Positions 22,473 through 32,922 of a stretch of DNA of 64,000 nt are shown here, in pieces. Source of the stretch: Isoetes taiwanensis (Eukaryota > Streptophyta > Lycopodiopsida > Isoetales > Isoetaceae); assembly GCA_021234155.1 (NCBI GenBank), contig JAJEKV010000014.1:4483563-4547562 (forward strand), given 5' to 3'. How positions within the stretch are numbered: the first letter of the stretch is position 1; each line of letters opens with the position of its first letter. Under the pieces are notes generated by a model. It was not told where the DNA came from. It saw nothing but the letters and a program-made list of their open reading frames with translations, and did no database searches. A program made the translations under genes and the position numbers.

Positions 22473-24292
22473 ATGTCTATGAAGAGGGCAGCCAGAAAGG
22501 GTCAGAGTGGTCGTTCCTCTGGCCCTGCTTCTGTGAGCCATGTCTTGAATGTGAGTTCTTCCAATTCCCAAGAGAGAGGCCAGGATTTCTTTGCTGATCA
22601 GGATTGGAACCTTATAGATGTCAGTGTTACTCTAGGTTTGTCTGGGCAGGATGTCCCTGTGAGTTTTTATGATGGCCTTGTGGGATTTTGCAATCGGAGG
22701 TGTGTTGCTGGAGCTGTGGCCATGGAAAGGGGTGCTACTGTAGACCATTTGCATTGTCAGGCTGTCTTTAGAGCCCGGTTTAAAACCCCTAGGGCCATGA
22801 ATGATGCCATAAAGAAGGAATTTAATTGGGCTTGTAAGCCTCCTGGTGTGATCTTGGTCTGTAAAGCCTTGAAGAATACTCGCCTTCATTGTTTTGAGGG
22901 TATGATTGGTTATTGTATGAAGGATGTGGGAAAGGTTCACTATATCTGCCATCTTCATAATGTTAGTGAGGCTGCCATTGAGAAAGGTAAGGATTTGTAT
23001 TTGAGATGGGGAACTGGTGATACAAAAAACTTAGTTGTTCTTGATAATAAGAATTTGCTGAACCGTGCTGCCCATTATGTTAACTATCATGGCAACCGTA
23101 AGTTGACTGCTAGCCTCTTGTTTACATTGGCCAGAATGATTCGTTCTGGTAAGTTTACATTATCCATTTCTTGGATTATCCTTTCCAATACTGCCCACAT
23201 TAATGAGCACCGTGTCCGGGCTGCATGGAGGGTGCTGCTAAATCCTTCTCAGTGCATGCCCTCGGACATGAGAACTATTTTGTTTGGGCTGCCTGTTAGG
23301 CTCGTACCTGTAGAGCGGAATGGGCCTGGGAGGAGGCGGTATTGGGATGATGCCATCCCTGTGGATGAACAAGACAATAATTTCGAGGATATTTGTGATG
23401 CGTCTTATAGTCATGACAGTGATGATGTTGTTGTTTTGGAGCCTGGTGTGGATTTCATCCATGTGCACAAGGGTGATTGCACCATGGCTGTTGGGTGATC
23501 ATGTTGGTTGGCTTTGGACTGTACAATTTGGTTTTTTTTTCATGGGTTCGTTTGTTTTTTAGTTGCAGGTAGTAATGGAGACCCGGGGGGAGCCTCATTC
23601 TTTGGGGTGGAGCAACCTGCTGTATCTTTGCCTGACTCCTATATTTCTTCTGCTGTTGAAGCATCACATCCAGATCCTGTTGTGTTCTCAAGGATATTTG
23701 TGATGAGTCTTATAGTCATGACAGTGATGATGTTGTTGTTTTGGAGCCTGGTGTGGATTTCATCCATGTGCACAAGGGTGATTGCACCATGGTTGTTGGG
23801 TGATCATGTTGGTTGGCTTTGGACTGTACAATTTGGTTTTTTTTTTCATGGGTTCGTTTGTTTTTTAGTTGCAGGTAGTAATGGAGACTGATGGGGAGCC
23901 TGTTGCTGGGGTGGAGCAACCTGCTGTATCTTTGCCTGACTCCTATATTTCTTCTGCTGTTGAAGCGTCACATCCAGATCCTGTTGTGTTCTCGGCTGAG
24001 CCTGAGGCAGTTTTTTGTGCTCAAGGGTTTGTTAATAGCATTATCCAGGTTGGAACTGAGGCGCATAGGATTGCGGCATCCTTGTGCTTGCTCAGGCGGC
24101 AGCTTAGAGGGTTTTATGGCTCAATCCAGAATGCTATTTCTGTTGTGGAGTGGGATCAATTGGGGGGTGCCTGTCTCTGAGTTGCATGTCCTATGCTCTC
24201 ATATGAGCCTTGCTAGGGTCTTGCTTGTGCAAGAAATTCGCCAACTATATGAACTTATTAGGCATGCAGAGAGTGGCGCGCCTATGAACTGA
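22473..24292 (+). CDS. HUH-endonuclease (Rep-like) protein, transposon or ssDNA-virus derived
   Basis: Main ORF 22473-23498 (341 codons). It contains the HUH motif in VDHLHCQAVF (residues about 90-100) and, about 55 residues on, the catalytic tyrosine motif IGYCMKD (Y..K), in the spacing seen in rolling-circle Rep nucleases. These cut ssDNA through the tyrosine while the two histidines hold the metal. No Walker A or superfamily 3 helicase follows, arguing against an intact geminivirus or circovirus Rep and towards a replitron-like or other HUH transposon. A second coding segment follows an acceptor (TTTTTTAGTTGCAG) at about 23877: 23878-24292, with one frame change at a G run near 24165, ending ESGAPMN. 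Its function is unknown. A tandem duplication sits across the junction. Activity is doubtful. Confidence 0.6.
23386..23995. repeat. 305-bp tandem duplication inside the HUH gene
   Basis: Units 23386-23690 and 23691-23995 are nearly identical. Each contains the end of the first coding segment, the intron-like T-rich stretch with its AG, and the start of the second coding segment, so the exon boundary is duplicated. Confidence 0.9.
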
Positions 24293-24552
24293 ACTGTTTA
24301 CATCTTGTTCTTTCTGTTTTTGTGTGGCCTGACAGAACTGGTTATGGTTTTATAAATGACAGGCTTGTTTATCTTCTAAATGTGTTGTTCAATTTGTTGC
24401 AGCTTCGCCTTCATTGACATGTATCATTTTGACACGTGTTGAGTCGTTTGCATCAGGCTGCTGTATAATCCGAATTTGGGAGTGGTTTTTTGTTTGGAAT
24501 AATATGCTGATACTAACTTCTTTTATTTCTTAGTGGGCTTCGGCCCCTAGAT

Positions 24553-24586
24553 ATACTAGGGATCCCTCCTTTGGGATGCCTAGTAT
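24553..24586. other. Perfect-looking hairpin at the probable 3' end of the HUH element
   Basis: ATACTAGG and ATCCC pair with GGGAT and CCTAGTAT around a 6-nt loop TCCTTT, 13 pairs with a single G-G mismatch. HUH transposons commonly carry a subterminal hairpin at the 3' end. Confidence 0.75.
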
Positions 24587-24591
24587 GCCTG

Positions 24592-24637
24592 GATGAGCGT
24601 GGGATCTTGTACTGGGGTTCGACTCCCCAGGCTCATC
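24592..24637 (+). ncRNA. tRNA-like minihelix (acceptor plus T arm only)
   Basis: GATGAGC pairs with GCTCATC as a 7-bp acceptor-like stem. Inside it CTGGGG-TTCGACT-CCCCAG forms a T-arm with the canonical TTCRANY loop. The 13 nt where D and anticodon arms should lie are too short for a full tRNA. It is not a functional tRNA gene; it could be a tRNA-derived SINE end, a viral-type tRNA-like structure or a regulatory hairpin. Confidence 0.55.
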
Positions 24638-25230
24638 ATTCTTTATTTTCATTCCTTATTTTGTTTGGCTGCTAATTGTCAAGTATTCTATTTATTCAAT
24701 GGTTTAATGAAATGTTAGGGGTAAGTCAAAGATGGGGGTTTTGACCCCATCTTGACTTGCATTTGAGGGCTGCAAATTCGCCCCATGGCATATGTTGTGG
24801 CATATGCCAGCATCCAATGGTCCCAAATAATTTTTAGACACCCCAAACTATAATACACCCCCTAACTTGAAAAGAATATATATTTACTAATTTTAACAAG
24901 GTGCTGCGCACGGAGGGTTGCCCTACGGTGGCCCGAGAATGTGTTTTCATGTTTCTTGTTGTCGTTTCGTTTTCATGGTTCTTGTTGGGTCATTTTATGT
25001 GTCGGGGCTTATTAATGGTTTGAACGTGGGGTTTTGTTTTGTGTTTTGTTTTGTTTTGTTTATGAATTGTACATGGACCAAGAAGAGGCTTGCAAAGCTC
25101 AGTACCTAGACCAATTAGGATTGACGTGATTATGATCTTTGTCTAAAACATATTAGCCATTTATGAAGAATGTTTTCTGTAGTTATATTAGAATTGCCTG
25201 CTAGCTTCCTGTTTAATCCAGATTCTGCAG
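24638..25230. other. Intergenic, nothing recognised
   Basis: GT-rich and AT-rich sequence. An open frame at 24918-25109 is hydrophobic and low complexity and is not supported. Confidence 0.45.
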
Positions 25231-26037
25231 ATGCGCTGGCCATGAGGCAACATTTTGTTGGAGCTTCAGCCGCCATCGTGTCTAGCCTCGACAAGTTAAT
25301 AGGCCTTTTCAATTCCATTTCTGCTAAGAGGATCCAAGCCACTGTATGTAAAGAACAAGATCTAGTAACAGATAAGAGGATAATGGTCCAAAAAGATGGA
25401 ATGAAGCTTCAAGGGGAATGCTCCCCTATCCAAGGCTCTACTACGGTTGAAGAGAGAAATGCTCTGGAAGCTTCTGAATGCTGTCCCTCCAAGAAAAGGT
25501 AAAGAAAGAACAGTGCAAAACAACTTAGTACATCCCCTGTTTCTAAATAATACACTATTCACCTGTAATGTCCAGATCTGAGGGCCCTTTGCAGTCTGAC
25601 TTCTGTTCTGCTAGCATGCCATGTCTAGAAATATTTACAATATTAATAAAGAACATCCAGATCCCCTATTTGTCAGTAGCCTTCAAGATATTTATTATTT
25701 AGCGATGTCTATGGCTATGTAGTAATGTTTTCTGCATCCTGACATCTCATCTCATCAGCCCTGCCATGGTTAGCATGCACAGTTGTCCATAATTAGTGTT
25801 TGTAACTATCTTATTGAGTTTGTGGAGAAAATCATCTGTAGACAATGTTAGTTCTGCTTTTGTAACTCTCTCATTCAGTTTCTATATCTTCACAATAAAC
25901 ATGCATTGTTTGTTTCATTCTTTGCTTTCCTTGTTACAGAAAGCCATCCTCGGGGCTGACAAACTCAGATCAAGAAAATGAGTCTCATCTGGAAGATGGA
26001 TATAGTTGGAGAAAATATGGTCAAAAGGACTCAAAAG
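25231..26037 (+). CDS. WRKY transcription factor, two exons visible, 3' part not found
   Basis: Exon A 25231-25498 follows an acceptor (GATTCTGCAG) and encodes a helical N-terminal segment (SAAIVSSLDKLIGLFNSI) like that of group III WRKY proteins. Exon B 25940-26037 joins in phase through AG|A and encodes KPSSGLTNSDQEN..., then EDGYSWRKYGQKDSK, the first half of a WRKY domain, which binds W-box DNA in the nucleus. The frame then meets a GT. The expected zinc-finger half (FPRSYYRC, C..C, H.H/C) was not found downstream to 31 kb. Either the next intron is very long and the exon escaped me, or the gene is truncated. The upstream first exon is also not identified. Confidence 0.7.
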
Positions 26038-27659
26038 GTCAAAATATGCATAGTTAATATTGTTGTGCCTCCATGAATTGCATTACAATGAAAAGATCAT
26101 CTATATTAATGATTGCTTCAGACTATATGAATTGTACATTGTTCACAGATTCCTTTGGCCCATTGTTTTTGTACATCCTTCATCGTATCATCCATTGCTA
26201 GAGTGTACATGCAGTGCATGCCTTTAGATGTTAAAACGACCTACTATATTTGCCATGCACAAAGAAATAGAGCCAGCAAAATAGTTACTAGCCATGAATA
26301 ATCACGATGCATTGAATATGTATCTTGACTAAATTACTGGTTATCATAGTATAGTAACTCGCTTTCAGTACTAACCTACATGTGAAGCCAAGCCAAAATA
26401 AGCACATCATTCTACTGATAAACAACATGATAAAAAGTCCCTAATGTCAGAGGCAACAAAATCAATTCTAAGTAATCTTCTGCATCAAACCTTGTCAATC
26501 CCATATGTGGTTGCTTTTAGCTCATTGCATCCTATATAGAGAAAGTGGATTCAGTCATTGTTACGATCTGAGCTAGAATCTATAAAAGATGTAGCAGCCA
26601 CTTGGGCAAGGCTTCTTGGGAACAATGCATAAAGCTAAAAAGGGAGAATAGCCATATCTAGTGTAGGTCTTATATACCAAGTCACCTTTTGGAAAGGACT
26701 TGGGACAAAAGGTAAAATGGGGCTAGCTTGACAGAGAGCCAACTGATTTTGAGAAAACTAATGTTCGGAGCTAAAGATGGAAGCTAGAGAGGCAAGTCTG
26801 AAGGCTTGTCTCTATCTTTGCTTCGAGTTTCAATCCAGCAGACATGAGGCTAGCTGCAAATGTTCTTGCAAAAAAAGGGCATCGTTGTTGCTAAAAAGCC
26901 CCTAATTTGTTGCAAAAGTAGGCGCTACTAAATCAAGTACACTCTAGATTCTAAGCCCGTCATTAGAAGCTGCATATTCAAGAATGCTCTAAGATTCCAA
27001 GCCGGTTATTAGAAGCATACTATTGCCAAAACGTGATCTGAAGGAGCGGATGATTCTTGAGGCTTTTCTGTAGGTGTAACAGAAACACTTGGAATTTACA
27101 GGTGCATCCCCAATGCTTTCTCTTCTTCCTTAGGCTCATGCTATACGGTCTACAAATACGCAAACGAGCAAAGTTCAGGCCCACAAATGAGAAGCAATAG
27201 AGCTGGAGGAATAAGTGGCTATGGTCACATACAAAATCGGTAGTTATAGAGATGAATCAAGTTATTCAAAATACAAAACATGTGATTGGTCTACAGGAAT
27301 GAGATTACCACTACACTTTCTGTGTGAAATATGTCTTTTAATGTGACATTTGACACAAATATAATAAGCTAAGAAAGGATTTACGCTTGCACATCTAGTT
27401 AGAGTAATAATTTAAAAAGTTCCAAGGTTACCTTCTGTTCAAACCTATAACAATGCTTAAAAGGCTAAATTGAAACCCATTATCTTTTCGGCAAATCAAT
27501 GTTGTTTTTATCATTCATGCCTTGAATAAATTTAAAGTATTTGCATATCAAGTTCACAGATGTAGATCACAGAACAAATCCGGTGCCACCGCATTACAAC
27601 TTGTATGGAATTAAGATTGCCTACAAATGCAATAGTCTTGTTCCTCATTCTGCAGCCAC

Positions 27660-28460
27660 AAACAGACTTTAATAAGCACAAAACAACGTGGTCTTCGAGA
27701 TAATCCATCAGAAAACAATAGAAATAATTACTGTTTAAAAGTCTAGCAGCCTATTATATTTGATGTGGACAACGAAACTTAACCCTTGAGTTTTGAAACC
27801 TTTTACGCATCTAGATTTGAAATATTCTATCAGGAAATCCTACATCCAGGGGCTATACTGGAAATAGTCATAGTCAAGGGGGAAAAACTTGTTTGCCCTT
27901 TTAGAATGCCATAATAAAATCTTGTGCATAAACCATAGAAGAACTGTCTAATCTAAACTAAGAGTTTTGCTAATCCAAGGAAAATGAAATAGCAAACAAA
28001 GCACATTGTCTACTGCTGAAGATAAAAGTGAAACCTCCACAGAAATTTCAAGCTGTCAAACTCTGCCAATGGTAGTATTCTAAAAGTCTGGCCGTTTAGA
28101 CATTGGTCTGCAACCCATACACGAGAAGTCTGGCCGTTTCATTGGTCTTCAACCCATACACGAGAAAGAAATCTCTTGCAAGACTTTCTTGAACAACATG
28201 GAGGAGCATTATTTGGCACTCATTTGCCTTTGGTATAATCACAATCTGCAAAAAAAAAAAAATACAAAGGGCCCTATCTTGAAGCTGCCTCAAATCCCAT
28301 TTTCCACATGCAATTTAACATATAGCACTTCAAACCTTCTCCACTACCCTTTCTAGCATTCATACAGTATAATGAGAACAATGATAGATGTTTAAGGCTT
28401 CCACGATATAAACTTGTGTACATATGAATCATACTTGCACTTCTACATGCAACAGCCAAC
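27660..28460. repeat. Segmental duplication, copy 1
   Basis: Shares long blocks with 29150-29725, including AAGCACAAAACAA, TATTATATTTGATGTGGACAA, ACTGGAAATAGTCATAGTC, GAGAACAATGATAGATGTTTA and TGCACTTCTACATGCAAC. Copy 1 carries about 200 bp that copy 2 lacks, including a tandem pair at 28086-28170. Confidence 0.85.
28086..28170. repeat. Two-copy tandem repeat of about 43 bp
   Basis: GTCTGGCCGTTT..CATTGGTCT(G/T)CAACCCATACACGAGAA occurs twice in succession. Confidence 0.85.
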
Positions 28461-29149
28461 ATGGTACTACAGGGTTCATAGCTGAAGCATAACCTTCATG
28501 AAAGAGTATAACAGGGTTTTCCACTCTTAATGAATAAAGCATTTATCAACATACTTACTTTCTACTATTGTGGAGAAGCACATAACATGTTGGCGCACAG
28601 CATTGATGCATGAAGACTAATGCTATCCTGCCATGGCCCTAGCGAGAGTCCAATATTTCAAAGATTGAAGTACATGTGTCAACATGTTTTAAACTCTATT
28701 GTTAGTATTCTCAGACCTGCAGCAGACAACTGATTAAACGTACAGAAAAGGTGCACAGAATTACTTTTAGATGGTAAAATAAATAAGGAATACCACCTGA
28801 TCCACCAACATGAGGACAGTCTTTAGAGAGAATCTCCTGTTACAGAAGCTAAATATGTCTTCAAGTCTAGGACCAATAGATCAAGTATCAGAACATTGTA
28901 GTCTTCCCAGAATAGAGAAGAAACTGCATATATATGAGATCTGTGTGACCGACAATCTCTTGGCACAAAAATCTTCCATGCATGCAACATCCTACTGAGA
29001 TGCTATTTTAGTTTCCAAGTGAAGCTTGCATTGTATCCTAGCATCTAAGGCCAAGGCACTTCTAAGGAGAAAAGAAACCCTACTGGAACTGGAACTGCAT
29101 ATTTTTCCATTGGCATCATTCTTACCATAGCCTCTAAGAGTCTGCATTT

Positions 29150-29725
29150 TGATAAGCACAAAACAATATGGTCTTCAAGATAATCCATCAGAAAACAACA
29201 GAAATTATTACTATAATTTATAAGAGACTAGCAACTTATTATATTTGATGTGGACAATCTGACGAAAACAACCGTTGGCTGGTTTTGATTAGCTGGCTTT
29301 GAAACCTTTCAGGCGCCTAGTTTTGAAAAATTTTATCAGGAAATCCTACAATTGGTGGCTACACTGGAAATAGTCATAGTCGAGGGGGAAAAACTTATTT
29401 CCCCTTTTGGAATGTCGTAATAAGATCTTCTGCATAAACCACAGAAGAACTGTGTAATCTAAATTAAAAGATTATTTGGTGCTCATTTGCCCGTGGAATA
29501 ATCACAATCTCAAAAATATGAATACAAAGAATCCTTATCTTTAAGTTGTCTTCAAATCCCATTTTCCAAATGCAGTTTAACGTACAGCATTTCAAACCTT
29601 CTCTGCTATCCTTTCTTGCATTCATACAGTAAATCAAAATGATGAGAACAATGATAGATGTTTAAGGCTTCCACAATGTAAACTTGTGTTACATATGAAC
29701 CATACCTGCACTTCTACATGCAACT
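29150..29725. repeat. Segmental duplication, copy 2
   Basis: Diverged partner of 27660-28460 in the same orientation, about 1.4 kb away. Confidence 0.85.
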
Positions 29726-29895
29726 ACACTTAAACACTTACGTCCTCCTCGCAAGGTCTCTACACTTCAGACTCATGAAGCAACCACTTTAGACTCCTCA
29801 TGAAGCAAGTGGGAAAGCTTTGTTTGTAGGCCATTATGACCATCGACAACTGTAACAGAATGCAACATAAATTCACCTAGGTAAATAGAAAATAC

Positions 29896-29986
29896 CTGCA
29901 ATGTTATCTGTGTAATTCGCTCATCAGCTTTTGCTAGTTTCTCTTTCCATTTCGGTTCTGGACCAAAGGAAATCAACTTCGTGTAA
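29896..29986 (-). CDS. Candidate orphan internal exon, unidentified
   Basis: On the minus strand, a pyrimidine-rich acceptor (CCTTTTCAG) precedes 91 nt encoding YTKLISFGPEPKWKEKLAKA and ERITQITLQ, ending at TTGCAG|GTATTT. The composition is protein-like and charged. No family was recognised and no firmly supported neighbouring exon was found, so it may belong to an unassembled minus-strand gene or be a relic. Confidence 0.3.
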
Positions 29987-31362
29987 CTGAAAAGGCACAT
30001 AGAAGAAGGTACGAAATATAGCAAAAAAGATTGACCTGTTCCCGAAGCATAGATACCTATACTTCCTGAATCTTGCACTAACCTGACCCTTTAAAATCCT
30101 TAACAGATACCCAAAAAACTATCCCTGCTTTTAGGGATTCAAAATGCATTTCCGGGTTGCAGATTAGGATTTGAATAAATATATGCAGGGTTGCACAGAG
30201 TGCACATGCTTGGAGACATGCTTGCAGCCTGTCCAATTCATAATTCTTTGTTCCATCAAATCAATCATTAGACGATGAGTGTTTCAAGTAGAGAGAAGCG
30301 GATGCTGAATTCACGTCCTCCACAATTTCACTGAGAAGGGGATCCGATGATAGGCATCATCGGATTTAAGATTAAGGACATTGCAAACTTGTAACAATGA
30401 AATAAACCTGAAAAAAAACCCAGATAGATACAGCAAAATCGGTATCTTCGGTCTGCCCTGCCAGTTACTCGGTTGGAGCATCCTGGATCCAGAACGCAGG
30501 TGACCGAGCATTTACAGCGAATAGCAGGTTTTTAGCAGTCATCAGCATATCCTAAGTATATTCTAGCATATACCTAGGATATGCCATAAACCCACATAAA
30601 CAAGGGTTTGCCCCCCTAGGGGCAACCCAAAAATGCTAGTGGCTTTTTTGAGGACTTTCCAAAGATAATTTGAGGACTTCCCAAAGATAATATTATAAAG
30701 GCACGTGTACACTATGATCTCTCAAGGCAATTGCTTTGTATAATACCTTAAATAGTCCAACATATATTAGCTTCTCGGACACTCTAGATAGAAGTCGTCA
30801 ATTCTCTAGGCTTTGTCTCATCTGACCACCATTTATTGTGAATTTCTCCAATGGAGATTGGAAAAGGAATTGGGAAAAACTACAAAATACACTTATGTTT
30901 TGACGGATTTCATCAGATACCCTTGAGTATAATAATTTTTTGCAATGCCCTTGCTCAACATACAGAGTATTTTATAATTTTTGAAATTGCTAAAATGCCC
31001 TTAAGATTTACCTTAATTTCCTAAATACCCTTAAGATGACACTTTTACAAATTTCAAATGCTTCATATTTACCAAATAAATCAAATGCCCTTCAAGAAAT
31101 AAGCAATTGAGATACTTCGTTGATTTTTCTTGACCACAACAGAATCATTACAACTTGTTGAGGAGCAAGTCCTTGATAGCGAATTGGTAGAGCAGATTGC
31201 TGAGAGCAAATTGATGCAAATCGCTTAGAGCGAAATCGATGAAGCAGAAGACAGTTCGGCGCCTTCCTTTTAGGAGCCGTGAATATAAATAGGCGCTTCG
31301 CCAAAAAGACGTCATCAATATCTGCTGAAGAAAGGCATTCTATAAAATACGAATAATTGAAG
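29987..31362. other. Intergenic, nothing firmly recognised
   Basis: Short minus-strand open frames near 30060 and 30420-30511 could be exons of the gene suggested by 29896-29986, but none is convincing. Confidence 0.4.
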
Positions 31363-31448
31363 GGCAGTTAATAAAACTTAGGGCAAATTGTAAAAATATC
31401 CCTTTTCTTCTTTTCGAAATTGTGAAAATGCCATGGTTTAGGGGACCG

Positions 31449-31497
31449 CTTAATGATATGCTTAAACTCAGCGGGTAGCCTTGCCTGATCTGAGGTC
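31449..31497 (-). rRNA. 5' end fragment of 28S (25S) rRNA
   Basis: The minus strand reads GACCTCAGATCAGGCAAGG, then CCCGCTGAGTTTAAGCATAT, the universal start of plant large-subunit rRNA. Only the first 50 bases or so are present, so it is a fragment. Confidence 0.9.
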
Positions 31498-31736
31498 TCT
31501 TGGGTAGTGGCCACACAAGGGAACCAGCCGACACCTTAGCGACGAGCAACATGTTGGCAGGTGGGGGGGCACCGCCTAGGACCAGCCGCAGCCGGAAGCA
31601 AACGATAACCCGAACCAACCCCGCCAGTCACGCGACGCATTTAGAGTGCGGCGTCCTCCCTATGCACTCCAGCCGACCACGTGCTTGCCATGGACGGCCA
31701 ATTTGCGCTTCGCATTCAGTGCGAGCGAGAGGGACG
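31498..31736 (-). other. rDNA internal transcribed spacer 2
   Basis: GC-rich sequence lying exactly between the 5.8S and 28S fragments on the minus strand. ORFs here are spurious. Confidence 0.85.
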
Positions 31737-31893
31737 ATTAGACGCTCAGCCAGACATGCCCTCGGACAAGCCCCGGGCGCAAGTTGCGTTCAAAGATTCA
31801 ATGATTCACGGAGTTCTGCAATTCACATCACGTATCGCATTTCGCTGCGTTCTTCATCGTGGCAAGAGCCAAGATATCCGTTGCTGAGAGTGG
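31737..31893 (-). rRNA. 5.8S rRNA copy in a displaced rDNA fragment
   Basis: The minus strand contains CAACGGATATCTTGGCTCTT, GATGAAGAACGCAGCGAAAT, GTGAATTGCAGAACTCCGTG and TTGAACGCAACTTGCGCCC, the conserved 5.8S sequence, over about 157 bases. The usual CATCGATGAAGAACG context is altered just before it (GCCACGATGAAG). With no 18S, no complete 28S and transposon arms on both sides, it is very unlikely to be an active rDNA unit. Confidence 0.9.
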
Positions 31894-32291
31894 TACTATC
31901 CATCATTTCGCTATCCGGTGCGGGGCAGCCGGGAAGACCCCCCTGTTTAATAAAATGACTAACTTTTTTCCGATGATCCAAATAGGAATATGTCGTTCAG
32001 ATGAATTATAAATGAAATGATATCTTTCCGGCACACGTAAAATCATCTGAATCAGAGTCCAAAATCTTATGTCATGGTTATGATTTATTTGTGTTTATGA
32101 AATAACGTAACGTAATTCTAAACTCTATTTTAGCTTTGATTGGAAGATATCGTCCTGAAAAGCACATTCCTATTTGGATCATCAAGAAAAAATTAGTCAT
32201 TTATCAAAAACATCCCTAAAGAGGGACACTTTCACAATTTTGGGAAAAAAAATTGGGGTATTTTTACAATTTGCCATAAAACTTATCATTC

Positions 32292-32922
32292 TACAAAGGA
32301 TTTACGTTGAGGAAGGAAAGTTCTTTTATCATCCGCAGAGGCCAATCGGCCTATGGGACCCAAATTACACGGGTGCAGCAAGCCCGTTGCTACCCAGATT
32401 AAAAAACCCCCCCTTAGGAGGGAAAAACTGTCGCAGCAACAAGCCTGCTAGCAGCTGTACAAATATATAGATATACACATGAATTCCCGGCACATCAGGC
32501 ATTGCACAAAGGCTCAAGGATATGGTGCAATTAGTCAAAGTAGTCAAAACATAGGGTGTTCTGTAGTTTTTCCCCAAAAAGATTAAAACATAGCTTGTAA
32601 TTTGTAGTTTTCCCCAAAAAATAAAAACATAGCTTTTGTGGAGTTCCTAAAATTCTAGTTTTATTCTCCAAATTATTTATATCTGCCTCCCAACCATTAA
32701 AATTATTACTAACCAGCCATGCAAAATAGTACTAACTCGAAAATGAATAAGACGATATTGATCATGCAGTTTAAACAAAATCTTTCTTGGAGATCACATA
32801 TGATTTATTTTAGGACAAATGGGGTATAAGATCCCTGCATGGATCTTCAAAAATTTTAGAAGAAACTATTATTGCTCAATTCAGCAGGGGTCAGTGTGAA
32901 AAATAACAAACCAGCCGGATTA
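32292..32922. other. 3' flank of the NAD-IDH gene, nothing recognised
   Basis: Non-coding AT-rich sequence, partly the IDH 3' untranslated region. Confidence 0.45.

Larger units (their letters stand above)
26038..29895. other. Long non-coding stretch (possible intron) with duplicated blocks
   Basis: No coding exon recognised on either strand. It contains the duplicated segments listed separately. It might be a giant intron of the WRKY gene, or intergenic DNA. Confidence 0.4.
31363..32291. mobile_element. Terminal-inverted-repeat element interrupted by an rDNA fragment
   Basis: The right arm 32165-32291 matches, in inverted orientation, two separated left blocks. Block 31363-31446 shares GGCAAATTGTAAAAATA and AATTGTGAAA with the right arm. 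Block 31945-31989 shares GATGATCCAAATAGGAAT and ATGACTAA. Adding the two left blocks gives one continuous arm of about 125 bp, split by about 500 bp of ribosomal DNA. About 175 bp of non-coding loop lies between the arms. This is a MITE or foldback element; no transposase is present. Confidence 0.75.

Noticed and set aside
22473-23498. Endogenous geminivirus or circovirus insertion
   Set aside because: HUH and tyrosine motifs are present but no helicase Walker motifs, no coat protein and no stem-loop with a recognisable nonanucleotide was seen. A transposon origin fits better.
24592-24637. A functional tRNA gene
   Set aside because: Only acceptor and T arms form; there is no room for D and anticodon arms.
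31500-31958. ORFs across the rDNA fragment
   Set aside because: They overlap ITS2 and 5.8S RNA sequence, where coding is not expected.
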